Shown here piece after piece: positions 1-7,630 of a DNA stretch of 64,000 nucleotides. The notes under the pieces are model-generated. The model did not search any database, was not told the DNA's origin, and saw only the letters and a program-made list of their open reading frames with translations. This stretch comes from Curtobacterium flaccumfaciens. GTDB taxonomy: Bacteria > Actinomycetota > Actinomycetes > Actinomycetales > Microbacteriaceae. Numbering within the stretch: the stretch's first letter is position 1; every line of letters begins with the position of its first letter. The stretch spans positions 62,001 through 126,000 of the forward strand of contig NZ_JABMCF010000032.1 of NCBI RefSeq assembly GCF_013359815.1, in the 5' to 3' direction. The translations under genes and the position numbers were made by a program.

Positions 1-648
1 CAGGCCGTCGTCCGTACCGTCCACCGGACCGGTGGCGTCGTCCGGGCCGGCCGCGCCGTCCGGACCACCGGCGGCGGCGTCGTCGTCGTCGGCCTCGACG
101 AGTCGCCGGAGCGACCCGTCGATCGTGCAGAGCGCGAGCACCGCGGTCAGACCGAGCGCGAGCATCGCGACCAGGCCCCACTCCCCCGCGCTGATCCAGC
201 GGATCGGTGTCCCGATGAACGGGATGCGCAGGAAGGCGATGCCGTGCACGGCCGAGCGCTCGATCGGTGTGGAGTCCTGCTGGGGGTTGGCGTCGCCCTT
301 CGTGACCATGGTGCCGCCGGGGCCGTCCTCGACGTAGCGGTGCATGCGCAGGTGGTCCGCCTGGTCCGGGTCGTCGGCGAGCAGGACCTTGCCCGTGGCG
401 ATCTCGCCCGAGCCGACCGGACGCGAGACGACCACGTCGCCGGGGACGATCCGCGGCTCCATCGAACCGGTCATCACGGTGGTCGGCTGCCACCCGATGA
501 GCGCCGGCGCGGCCGCCCAGAGCGCGAGGCCGAGCAGCGTCGCGACCACGCCCCGGGCGAGGGTGGCGACGACGACGCGCCCCCAGTCGACGGCGTCACG
601 GACCGCTGCGTGCGGTGCGGGACCACCGTGCACTGCGATGCTGCTCAT
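1..648 (-). CDS. SipW-type (ER-type) signal peptidase I, C-terminus cut by window edge
   Basis: Membrane serine protease that removes signal peptides outside the membrane. The 216 visible residues have a membrane segment at about 26-52, the motif TGSMEPRIVPGD with catalytic Ser62, RMHRYV with His103, KGDAN with Asp119, and a second membrane segment at about 150-172, followed by an acidic Asp/Gly/Pro tail running off the window. A His base in place of the Lys of ordinary bacterial LepB marks the SipW/archaeal/ER type. ATG at 648 has GAAGG 7 nt upstream. The gene follows, 68 nt downstream, a TasA-like secreted protein, the usual client of SipW enzymes, so the two probably form one operon. The ordinary Lys-type LepB lies at 38773-39420, so this enzyme is probably specialised. 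Confidence 0.88.
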   Translation of the reverse strand, partial: MSSIAVHGGPAPHAAVRDAVDWGRVVVATLARGVVATLLGLALWAAAPALIGWQPTTVMTGSMEPRIVPGDVVVSRPVGSGEIATGKVLLADDPDQADHLRMHRYVEDGPGGTMVTKGDANPQQDSTPIERSAVHGIAFLRIPFIGTPIRWISAGEWGLVAMLALGLTAVLALCTIDGSLRRLVEADDDDAAAGGPDGAAGPDDATGPVDGTDDGL

Positions 649-716
649 GACTGCCTTCGACCGGGGGCGCGTTGCGGGGAGGGAACGGACGGGGCTGGTT
701 CGGCCCCGGTCCCGGC

Positions 717-1316
717 TCAGCTGTTCTGGGCCTCCCAGGTGAAGCCGAGGGCTGCGGTGCCGCCCTGCACGGTGTTCGGGGCGGTGCTCGAGACCGTGTA
801 GGTGACGCGGTAGACGCGCGTCTCGGACGCGGTGCCGGTCGGGGCCCAGGTGCCGACGCCGGTCGCGTAGTTGGTCGAGGCGGCGCCGAAGCCCGCGACG
901 GTGCCGCTGTAGAGCGAGCCGCCGGTGGCGGCCGGGGTGAAGCCGGAGCAGGAGCCGAAGCCGCCGCCGGTGCCCTGCTCGACGGTCAGGTTGACGTTCG
1001 CCGCCAGGTCCTTCGTGGTCGAGACGTTCGTGCCGTAGAGCTTCACGGCCGAGGGCAGTGAACCGGTCGAGGTCACCGCGATGCAGTTCGCACCGGTCGA
1101 GCCGGGCTTCAGGTTGTTCGCCGTGAACAGCGCGGTGTTGTTGTCGTCGTCGGACAGGGCGACACTGCCGGCCGTCCAGTTGTTCGTCGGGTTGACGGTG
1201 GTCGAGGAGAAGGCCGCGTACGAGGCCGTCGAGACGACGACCCCCGAGGCGACGAGGGCGGCGGGGATGGCGATCCAGGCGGCGAGGCGGGCAGCACGAG
1301 GCGTGACACGAGACAT
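717..1316 (-). CDS. SipW-dependent TasA/camelysin-like secreted protein
   Basis: Secreted protein of 199 residues. The N-terminus has basic residues, a hydrophobic core (about 13-30) and the sequence STASYAAFSST, followed by NNWTAGSVALSDDD, which is the pattern of SipW-cognate signal peptides and TasA/camelysin-type proteins. The mature part is rich in Thr, Ser, Gly and Asn, as expected for an all-beta fibre or envelope protein; two Cys (in GANCIAV and GSCSGF) could form a disulfide. ATG 1316 has GGAG 7 nt upstream. It lies just upstream of the SipW-type peptidase and is divergent from a MarR gene. Family assignment rests on the signal region and context. Whether it polymerises like TasA of Bacillus biofilms is inference. 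Confidence 0.8.
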   Translation of the reverse strand: MSRVTPRAARLAAWIAIPAALVASGVVVSTASYAAFSSTTVNPTNNWTAGSVALSDDDNNTALFTANNLKPGSTGANCIAVTSTGSLPSAVKLYGTNVSTTKDLAANVNLTVEQGTGGGFGSCSGFTPAATGGSLYSGTVAGFGAASTNYATGVGTWAPTGTASETRVYRVTYTVSSTAPNTVQGGTAALGFTWEAQNS

Positions 1317-1524
1317 GGTTGGACTCCGTGAGGAAGAGATCTGATCGGTGGTTCGGACGGGCCCGCGGTGGTTGGTCGCGCTACGTGCCGAGGTGGTACG
1401 ACGATCAAGCTACTTGGCGTTCGAGCAGCTCACAAGACCTGAGATGTCCCCACTGATGGGGGTATCTTGACGAGTGAGTTACTTGTTGACTGAACTTCCC
1501 ACCCTGTACCCGAGAAGAGCTCCC

Positions 1525-2103
1525 ATGACGGACACCGACCCGGTCGTCCTCCCCCCGCACGCACCCGCCGTCCCCACGGCACGCGTCGCCCCCACCACAC
1601 CGCCGGCACCCATGTCGCCCGACGTCACCGCGATGGACCCCGTCACCGTCGACACGGACCCCGACGCCGACCTGCCACGACTGCTCACCGCCTTCCGGGT
1701 GCTCCAGATGCAGCACGCGCGGGTCCTGCACCACGAGAGCACGAGCCGCGGACTGAACGCCACGGACACCCGCTTCGTGTTCTTCCTCAACGCAGCCGGC
1801 GGCCACGGCGTGACCCCGAAGCAGGCCGGCGAGTACCTCGAGCTCACCACCGGGGCGATGACGTCGCTGATCGACCGGCTCGAGAAGCACGGACACCTGG
1901 AGCGTCGCCCGAACCCCGAGGACCGCCGGAGCGTGCTGCTGCACCTCACCCCGTCGGGCACGGCGGTCGCCCGCGAGGTCGGTGCCGTCTACTCGCAGGC
2001 CTTCCAGCAGGTCGTCGCACCGTCGGACCGCGCCGTGGTCGCGGCCGCCTTCGAGGGGTTCGCCGCCGCCCTGGAACGCCACCACAGGTCGTCCACAGCG
2101 TGA
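1525..2103 (+). CDS. MarR family transcriptional regulator
   Basis: DNA-binding regulator of 192 residues. A Pro/Thr/Asp-rich N-terminal stretch of about 45 residues precedes a MarR winged-helix domain: helices around RLLTAFRVLQMQHARVL, recognition region VTPKQAGEYLELTTGAMTSLIDRLEKHGHLERR, wing PNPEDRRSVLLHLTPSG. The ligand is unknown. An in-frame GTG at 1474 would add 17 residues, but a TTGACT box at 1486-1491 lies inside that extension, so ATG 1525 is preferred. It is divergent from the TasA-like gene, with 208 nt between them, and could regulate it; that link is inference. Confidence 0.85.
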   Translation: MTDTDPVVLPPHAPAVPTARVAPTTPPAPMSPDVTAMDPVTVDTDPDADLPRLLTAFRVLQMQHARVLHHESTSRGLNATDTRFVFFLNAAGGHGVTPKQAGEYLELTTGAMTSLIDRLEKHGHLERRPNPEDRRSVLLHLTPSGTAVAREVGAVYSQAFQQVVAPSDRAVVAAAFEGFAAALERHHRSSTA

Positions 2104-2139
2104 CAGCGGGTGTCACGGCCCGCGCGTAGCGTGAGCGCC

Positions 2140-2649
2140 ATGACCCCCTCTGAACTCCTCACCGAAGCGTTCTCCCGCATCCCCGAGACCGTCGAGCGGG
2201 CCGTCGACGGGCTCTCCGAAGACCAGCTCGCGGCACGACCGGCAGCCGGGGCGAACACCCTCGCGTGGCTCGCGTGGCACATCGCCCGCGGCCAGGACGT
2301 GCAGATCGCCGACCTCGCCGGCTCCGAGCAGGTCTGGACGGCGGACGGCTGGTACGACCGGTTCGGGCTGCCGTTCCCGGCCGAGGCGCTCGGCTACGGC
2401 ATGTCCCGCGACGACGTCGGGCGGGTGCGGGCCTCTGCCGAGCTGCTCACCGGGTACCTGCGGGCCGTGCACGAGCGCACGGTCGCGTACCTCGGCACGC
2501 TCGGCCCGGACGACCTCGACCCCGTCGTCGACGACGCGTGGGACCCGCCCGTGACGGCCGGCGCGCGGCTCGTGAGCATCCTGGACGACTGCACGCAGCA
2601 CGCCGGACAGGCCGGCTTCGTGCGCGGGCTGCTGTTCTTCAACCGCTGA
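2140..2649 (+). CDS. DinB family protein (mycothiol-transferase-like, DUF664/DinB_2)
   Basis: Protein of 169 residues with the four-helix DinB fold. The metal-binding histidines are visible as WHIARG (helix 2) and DDCTQHAGQAGFVRGLL near the C-terminus. Related actinobacterial proteins are metal-dependent thiol-S-transferases or have no known reaction; the substrate here cannot be told. ATG 2140 lies 7 nt after a TAGCGT box at 2127-2132, which suggests a leaderless mRNA; an upstream GTG at 2110 precedes that box and is rejected. It follows the MarR gene by 36 nt but probably has its own promoter. Confidence 0.8.
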   Translation: MTPSELLTEAFSRIPETVERAVDGLSEDQLAARPAAGANTLAWLAWHIARGQDVQIADLAGSEQVWTADGWYDRFGLPFPAEALGYGMSRDDVGRVRASAELLTGYLRAVHERTVAYLGTLGPDDLDPVVDDAWDPPVTAGARLVSILDDCTQHAGQAGFVRGLLFFNR

Positions 2650-2668
2650 GCGCGCGCGGTCGCGCGGT

Positions 2669-2727
2669 CGCTTCGTGAGCAGGAATGGTCGGGTCCGACA
2701 TCGCGACCCGACCCTTGGTGCTCACCA
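2669..2727. repeat. TGAGCAG-family hairpin, copy 1
   Basis: Imperfect palindrome. Left arm GTGAGCAGGAATGGTCGGGT, right arm ACCCGACCCTTGGTGCTCAC, with a short loop. Four more copies are at 14281-14331, 47192-47250, 58826-58876 and 60253-60311. This copy has the most mismatches and sits directly before a perfect-palindrome terminator. Confidence 0.85.
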
Positions 2728-2730
2728 TGT

Positions 2731-2778
2731 GACGGACGGGAGGCCCGGTACCAGCTGGTACCGGGCCTCCCGTCCGTC
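2731..2778. terminator. 48-bp perfect palindrome, bidirectional terminator (GGAGGCCCGG family)
   Basis: Two 24-nt arms meet at the centre AGCT; the left arm starts GACGGACGGGAGGCCCGG and the right arm is its exact complement. It lies between the convergent DinB gene and helicase gene. Near-identical copies occur at 25425-25472 and 42535-42580, and a diverged one at 61125-61172, each at a gene 3' end. No T-run follows, as is common in high-GC Actinobacteria. Confidence 0.85.
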
Positions 2779-2790
2779 GTGTGGTCGCGA

Positions 2791-4920
2791 CTACCGCGCG
2801 GCGAGCTCCGACACGATGCCGTCACCGGGTGCGGCCTGCACCAGGTCGGCCTCGATCTCGGCGCGCTCGAGGATGCCCTCGATCTTGCGGATGCGGCCAC
2901 GCGGGACGATCGTCACGACCGTGCCCTCCTTGCCGGCACGACCCGTGCGGCCGGAGCGGTGCATGTACGCCTTGTAGTCGTCCGGGGCGTCCGCCTGCAC
3001 GACGAGCGAGACGTCGTCGACGTGGATGCCGCGGGCCGCGACGTCGGTGGCGACGAGCACGTTCACCCGGCCGCTCGTGAGCAGCTGCAGGTTGCGCGTG
3101 CGGCGCGACTGGTTCAGGTCACCGTGGAGCGAGGTCGCGCGGATGCCGGCGTCCTCGAACTGGTCGGCCAGCCGCTCGGCGTAGGCGCGGGTCCGGGCGA
3201 AGACGATGGTCTTGCCGTCGCCGGCGACCAGCTCCTCGAGGAGACGGTCCTTCTCGCGCTGCTCGACCACGAGGACGCGGTGGTCGATGGTCGAGGACGC
3301 CTGGTCCTCACCCGCGACCTCGTGCACGCTCGGCTCGTGCAGGAACTGCTCGACGAGCGCCGCGACCTGGGTGTCGAGCGTCGCACTGAACAGCAGCTTC
3401 TGCGCACGGTTGCCCTGCGGGGTCACCTCGGCCGTGGCGGAGAGGATCTCCTGCACCGGCTCGAGGAACCCGAGGTCGCACATGTGGTCGGCCTCGTCGA
3501 GCACGGAGATGATGACCTCGCTGAGGTCGAGCTTCCCCTTGTTCATGAGGTCCTGCACACGACCGGGGGTGCCGACGATGATGTCGACGCCGCGCTCGAG
3601 TGCGCCCTCCTGGCGGCCGTAGGGGACGCCGCCGTAGATCTGCGTCGTGAACAGGCCGACCGAGCGGGCGATCGGCTGCACCGTGCGGTCGATCTGCAGG
3701 GCGAGCTCACGGGTCGGCGCGAGGATGAGCGCACGCGGGGCGCGGCCCATCTTGCGCTTGGTGCCGCCGCCGTGCTCCATGAGCTTCTCGACCAGCGGCG
3801 CACCGAAGGCGATGGTCTTGCCGGAGCCGGTGCGGCCACGGCCGAGGACGTCCTTGCCGGCGAGCACGTCGGGGATCGTCGCCGCCTGGATCGGGAACGG
3901 GCTCGAGGCGCCGAGCTCCTGCAGGGCGCGGGAGATGTTGCCGCCGATGCCCAGGTCGCCGAAGGTCACGCCCTCGACGTCGGCCGCGATGGTGGCCTCG
4001 GCCTGGAGCTTCTCGAGCTTGACGTCGTCTGCGGGCACGAACTTGCCGCGCTCGGGCTCGTCGAACGAGCGGCGCGGGGTGCGGTCGCTGCGGTCGTCAC
4101 GGTCGAACTTGCGCGGGGCGCGGTCGTCGCGGTCGAACGAGCGACGCGGGCGGTCGTCGTTGTCACGGCGGGGCGCGCGGTCGTCGCGGTTGAACGAACG
4201 AGGAGCGCGGTCGTCGCGGTCGAACTTGCGCGGAGCGCGGTCATCACGGTCGAAGCTGCGACGGGGACGGTCGTCGTTGTCCCGACGGGGCGCACGGTCG
4301 TCACGGTCGAATGAACGACGCGGGCGGTCGTCGTTGTCCCGACGGGGCGCACGGTCGTCACGGTCGAACGAACGACGCGGACGGTCGTCGTTGTCACGAC
4401 GCGGGGCACGGTCATCACGGTTGAAGCTGCGCGGGGCGCGGTCGTCGCGGTCGAAGCGACGCGGACGGTCGTCGTTGTCACGACGGGGCGCACGGTCATC
4501 GCGGTTGAAGCTGCGCGGTGCACGGTCGTCACGGTTGAACGAACGCGGTGCACGGTCATCGCGGTCGAACGAGCGACGCGGGCGGTCGTCGTTGTCACGA
4601 CGAGGCGCACGGTCGTCACGATCGAAGCGACGCGGGGCGCGGTCGTCACGGTTGAAGCCGCGACCACCACGGTCGTCGCGGTCGGGGCGACGCTGGCCGC
4701 CACTGTCACGCGGCTCCCAGTTCGGACGGGCCGGACGCTCACCCTGCGACGCGCGACCGCGACGCTCCTCGGCGTCCCAGCGCTGCTTCTGGCGCGGCTG
4801 CGACGAGTCGGCGGCGCGGAACCCGCGGTGCTTGCTGCTGCGGGCGGCGGGGGTGCCGTTCGGGTGGCGGACGCGGTCGGAGGCGCGGTTGTCCGCGCCG
4901 CCCTTGTTGTACGGGGCCAT
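2791..4920 (-). CDS. DEAD-box ATP-dependent RNA helicase with RDDRAPR repeat arm
   Basis: RNA helicase of 709 residues that unwinds or remodels RNA with ATP. The C-terminal core of about 390 residues carries the Q-motif region (FGDLG..PFPIQ), motif I GRTGSGKT, Ia PTRELALQ, GTPGR, II DEAD (VLDEADHM), III SAT, IV-VI including ATDVAARGI and HRSGRTGRAG. The N-terminal 319 residues are a charged low-complexity arm; about residues 80-290 repeat RDDRAPR, alternating with DNDDRPRRSF, SFN and KFD. Such Arg/Asp-rich arms in DEAD-box proteins bind RNA and can drive condensate formation (known for the class). ATG 4920 starts MAPYNKGG and has GAGAAAG upstream; an in-frame codon at 5040 gives an atypical extension. 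A promoter-like TAGACT at 5097-5102 implies a leader of about 170 nt. Confidence 0.93.
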   Translation of the reverse strand: MAPYNKGGADNRASDRVRHPNGTPAARSSKHRGFRAADSSQPRQKQRWDAEERRGRASQGERPARPNWEPRDSGGQRRPDRDDRGGRGFNRDDRAPRRFDRDDRAPRRDNDDRPRRSFDRDDRAPRSFNRDDRAPRSFNRDDRAPRRDNDDRPRRFDRDDRAPRSFNRDDRAPRRDNDDRPRRSFDRDDRAPRRDNDDRPRRSFDRDDRAPRRDNDDRPRRSFDRDDRAPRKFDRDDRAPRSFNRDDRAPRRDNDDRPRRSFDRDDRAPRKFDRDDRSDRTPRRSFDEPERGKFVPADDVKLEKLQAEATIAADVEGVTFGDLGIGGNISRALQELGASSPFPIQAATIPDVLAGKDVLGRGRTGSGKTIAFGAPLVEKLMEHGGGTKRKMGRAPRALILAPTRELALQIDRTVQPIARSVGLFTTQIYGGVPYGRQEGALERGVDIIVGTPGRVQDLMNKGKLDLSEVIISVLDEADHMCDLGFLEPVQEILSATAEVTPQGNRAQKLLFSATLDTQVAALVEQFLHEPSVHEVAGEDQASSTIDHRVLVVEQREKDRLLEELVAGDGKTIVFARTRAYAERLADQFEDAGIRATSLHGDLNQSRRTRNLQLLTSGRVNVLVATDVAARGIHVDDVSLVVQADAPDDYKAYMHRSGRTGRAGKEGTVVTIVPRGRIRKIEGILERAEIEADLVQAAPGDGIVSELAAR

Positions 4921-5096
4921 GGCTGCTTTCTCGGGTGCGCAACGTACCGCAGCGCCCGACAGCGACATCGGCGGGGGCTGCTTGCGGAGAGGGGGTTCAT
5001 CCCGTCGCGAGTCGACGTGATTCCAGCCCTCGAGCAACACACACCCAGCAGAATTTCCGTGATCACAATGTCACGACGTCGAAGGCCGACCGAGCG

Positions 5097-5102
5097 AGTC
5101 TA
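5097..5102 (-). promoter_or_regulatory. Candidate -10 box of the helicase gene
   Basis: On the minus strand this reads TAGACT, about 177 nt before the helicase ATG. No convincing -35 is seen. The 270-nt gap 4921-5190 otherwise holds only the helicase ribosome binding site and the presumed leader; no gene was seen in it. Confidence 0.4.
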
Positions 5103-5190
5103 CGCGAGCCGGTGCCCTGACGCCAGCCCCACGCGGTCCGGTGGCGGCGTGCCGGGCGCGGGACGGGCCTCCAGGCCGGAGGTCGTGCGC

Positions 5191-6045
5191 TCAGGACTCC
5201 GCGAGCCGACGACGCTGCTCGGCGACGTCGAAGTCCGCCTTCGGCCAAGACAGGTGCATGTCCTCCAGCGCCCGGAGCAGGAGCTGCTGCACGGCGAGGC
5301 GGGCGTACCACTTGCGGTTCGCGGGGACGACGTACCAGGGCGCCTGCGGGGTCGACGTGCGGTCGAGGGCGATCTGGTACGCCTGCTGGTAGCGGTCCCA
5401 GAGCAGGCGGTCGTCGATGTCGCTCGGGTTGAACTTCCAGTGCTTGTCGGGGCGGTCGAGCCGGTCGCCGAGACGCTCGCGCTGCTCGTCCTTCGAGATG
5501 TGCAGCATCACCTTGACGATGGTCGTGCCGGCGGCGGCGAGGCCGTCCTCGAACGCGGTGATCGCGCCGTAGCGGCGTTCGATCTCGTCCGGCGCGGCGA
5601 GCCCGCGGACGCGCTGGGCGAGCACGTCCTCGTAGTGCGAGCGGTCGAACACGCCGAGCTGCCCGGCTGCCGGCAGCTGCTTCTCGATGCGCCAGAGGAA
5701 GTCGTGCTCGCGCTCCTCGGCCGTCGGGGCCTTGAAGCCGGCGTAGTGCACGCCGTTCGGGTCGACCGCACCGACGACGTGCGAGACGATGCCGCCCTTG
5801 CCCGCGGTGTCCATCGCCTGCAGCACGAGCAGCACCCGGCGCTCGTCGCCGGCCGTCGATGCCGCGTACAGGCGCTCCTGCAGGGCGGCGAGACGGGAGG
5901 CGCCGGCGGCGAGGGCCTCGAGGCCGTCGATCTTTCGGCCGGGGAAGCCCGGGGTGCCGTCCGGGTCCACCTGGTCGAGGCGGAACCCGGGTTCGACGCG
6001 GAGCAGTGGTTCGGGATCGGCGTTCCAGGCCTTGCGATTGCTCAC
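5191..6045 (-). CDS. ppk2: PPK2 family polyphosphate kinase / polyphosphate:nucleotide phosphotransferase
   Basis: Enzyme of 284 residues that moves phosphate between polyphosphate and nucleoside mono- or diphosphates. It has the PPK2 Walker A segment LLVLQAMDTAGKGG (about residues 72-85), Walker B GVFDRSHYEDV (131-141), an Arg-rich lid (RVRGLAAPDEIERRY) and the C-terminal APWYVVPANRKWYARL. Length fits one-domain PPK2. GTG 6045 is chosen because AGGAGG sits 5 nt upstream; codons farther out (ATG 6087) lack this. It is divergent from the lipoprotein hydrolase gene. The nucleotide preference cannot be read from the sequence. Confidence 0.9.
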   Translation of the reverse strand: MSNRKAWNADPEPLLRVEPGFRLDQVDPDGTPGFPGRKIDGLEALAAGASRLAALQERLYAASTAGDERRVLLVLQAMDTAGKGGIVSHVVGAVDPNGVHYAGFKAPTAEEREHDFLWRIEKQLPAAGQLGVFDRSHYEDVLAQRVRGLAAPDEIERRYGAITAFEDGLAAAGTTIVKVMLHISKDEQRERLGDRLDRPDKHWKFNPSDIDDRLLWDRYQQAYQIALDRTSTPQAPWYVVPANRKWYARLAVQQLLLRALEDMHLSWPKADFDVAEQRRRLAES

Positions 6046-6151
6046 GTGTCCTCCTGCGGTGCTCCGGTCGGCGGCTGCCGTGCTCATCCTCGCACTGCCG
6101 TCCTCCGCTCGGGTGACGTGGGCGGTCGCCGGGGCGGCTAGCGTGGACGTG

Positions 6152-7168
6152 ATGAAGTCCGGCCGCCGCTCAGTGCTCGCGCTCGTCGCCGCGGTCGTGG
6201 CGCTCGGCGCGATGGCGTCCTGCAGCACGGACCCGGTCGGCGACGAGAACGCCACCGTGACCGCGGACAGCGTCATCTACCCGCTGTCGCTGCGCTACCA
6301 CGGCATCGACGTGGTGGCCGACGTGCCCTACGGCACCGACCCGCTGCAGCGCCTCGACGTGTGCCTGCCCGCCGACAGCGACCCCGCGACGACGGCGACG
6401 CCCACTGCGACGCCGTCCGCCTCGGCCACCGCCGACCCCGATGCCGAAGCGGTCGAGGCCACCACCGGACGCCCGGCGGTCCTGATGATCCACGGCGGCA
6501 GCTGGTCGCACGGCGACAAGGCGACGGCCGCGTACCGGTCCGTTTGCAAGTACCTGGCGTCCGAGGGCTTCGTGACGTTCAACGTCGACTACCGGCTGGC
6601 GCCGACGGACCCGTTCCCGGCGGGGCTCGACGACGTGCGCCGTGCGCTCGACTACGTGTTCCGTCCCGCGACGCTCGAGACCTACGACGTCGACTCCCAG
6701 CGCGTGGGCGTGTTCGGCGGGAGCGCCGGTGGCAACCTCGCCGCGATGCTCGCCGTCACCGACCACGACTCCGCCGCGTACGCCGACGGGGACCGGATCC
6801 GTGCCGTGGTGGACCTGAGCGGGCCGACGAACCTGACCACCCGGTCCACCGAGTCCGACGGGGTGTCCGCGGCCTTCCAGCGCAAGCAGTTGCTCTACCT
6901 CGGGTGCCGGTCGTACGCCAGGTGTCCGGCGGCCACGCGGGCGTCGCCGGAGTTCCACGTCACCTCGGACACCGCGCCGTTCTTCATCGGGCACTCCACC
7001 GACGAGTTCATCCCGATGTGGGAGTCGCAGGAGTTCGCCGCGACGCTCCGGTCCCACGACGTCCCGGTGACGTTCGTGGCGGTCGAGGGCACGGCGCACT
7101 CGATCGCCCAGCTCGACGAGGCGATGAGCCGCCGCGTGGTCACGTTCCTGCGGACGCAGTTGGGCTGA
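6152..7168 (+). CDS. Lipoprotein alpha/beta hydrolase (carboxylesterase-like)
   Basis: Exported hydrolase of 338 residues. The N-terminus MKSGRRSVLALV..ALGAMASCSTD is a lipoprotein signal with lipobox MASC, so the enzyme should sit on the outer face of the membrane. The hydrolase part shows the oxyanion motif HGGSWSHGD, the nucleophile elbow GGSAGGN, a C-terminal Asp region (STDEFIP) and His (GTAHSIAQ), as in the hormone-sensitive-lipase/esterase branch. A Thr/Ala/Pro-rich insertion follows the strand VCLPADSDP. ATG 6152 is 7 nt after TAGCGT (6139-6144), suggesting a leaderless start. The substrate is unknown. Confidence 0.85.
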   Translation: MKSGRRSVLALVAAVVALGAMASCSTDPVGDENATVTADSVIYPLSLRYHGIDVVADVPYGTDPLQRLDVCLPADSDPATTATPTATPSASATADPDAEAVEATTGRPAVLMIHGGSWSHGDKATAAYRSVCKYLASEGFVTFNVDYRLAPTDPFPAGLDDVRRALDYVFRPATLETYDVDSQRVGVFGGSAGGNLAAMLAVTDHDSAAYADGDRIRAVVDLSGPTNLTTRSTESDGVSAAFQRKQLLYLGCRSYARCPAATRASPEFHVTSDTAPFFIGHSTDEFIPMWESQEFAATLRSHDVPVTFVAVEGTAHSIAQLDEAMSRRVVTFLRTQLG

Positions 7169-7220
7169 CCGCGGGCGGCCGACCGACTGTCGGCTGGCGC
7201 TGCCGGCTAACGGCTGCCGG

Positions 7221-7248
7221 TTGTCGCTTGTCGCTTGTCGCTTGTCGG
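7221..7248. repeat. Heptanucleotide tandem repeat (TTGTCGC)x3 plus TTGTCGG
   Basis: Four consecutive 7-nt units lie in the 165-nt gap between the hydrolase and the small membrane protein gene. They follow a stretch of similar GCCGGCT/GCCGGTT words. No regulatory role is evident. Confidence 0.85.
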
Positions 7249-7333
7249 CGCAGGAGACCGACCGCGTGCCCCGGGTGGGTGCCACCCGGAGTCGGGACTG
7301 CCGCTGCCGACCCCCTGGCCGCAGACTTCGGGG

Positions 7334-7630
7334 GTGACCGACACCTCGACCCGCCCTGCCCGCGCCGCTGCGACCCGCTGGGACCGCCCTGCGCTGCAGA
7401 CGTTCGGGGAGCTGCTGCTCGGGCTGTCGTTCGTCGCCGCGGTGTCGTTCGGCGGCTACGCCTCGGTCACCGGGCAGCTGGCCGTCGTGTCGCAGGTCTC
7501 CGCCGTGGTGTTCCTCGTGACGCTGACCCTGGTGCTGGTGTCGTGGTTCCGGGCCGTCGAGCGCGAGGAACGGATCGAGCGCGTCGTCGTGTCGCCCCTC
7601 GCCGCGATCGACGCCGAGTACCGCCGCTAG
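7334..7630 (+). CDS. Small two-span membrane protein, unknown function
   Basis: Predicted protein of 98 residues starting VTDTSTRPARAA from GTG 7334. Two hydrophobic segments, around LLLGLSFVAAVSFGGYASV and SAVVFLVTLTLVLVSWF, are followed by a charged tail EREERIERVVV. I do not recognise the family. Its TAG stop and the stop of the convergent RND gene share the palindrome CTAG, a 4-nt overlap of 3' ends. Codon use matches its neighbours, so it looks real. Confidence 0.6.
   Translation: MTDTSTRPARAAATRWDRPALQTFGELLLGLSFVAAVSFGGYASVTGQLAVVSQVSAVVFLVTLTLVLVSWFRAVEREERIERVVVSPLAAIDAEYRR

Noticed and set aside
1474..1524. Longer MarR protein from GTG 1474, and a weak AGTT/AACT palindrome there
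   Set aside because: A -35-like TTGACT lies within it, and only the outer four bases of the palindrome match.
2779..4314. A 511-codon plus-strand frame with VAVERATRAVV repeats
   Set aside because: Mirror image of the helicase core and its repeat arm; the minus-strand product has all DEAD-box motifs.
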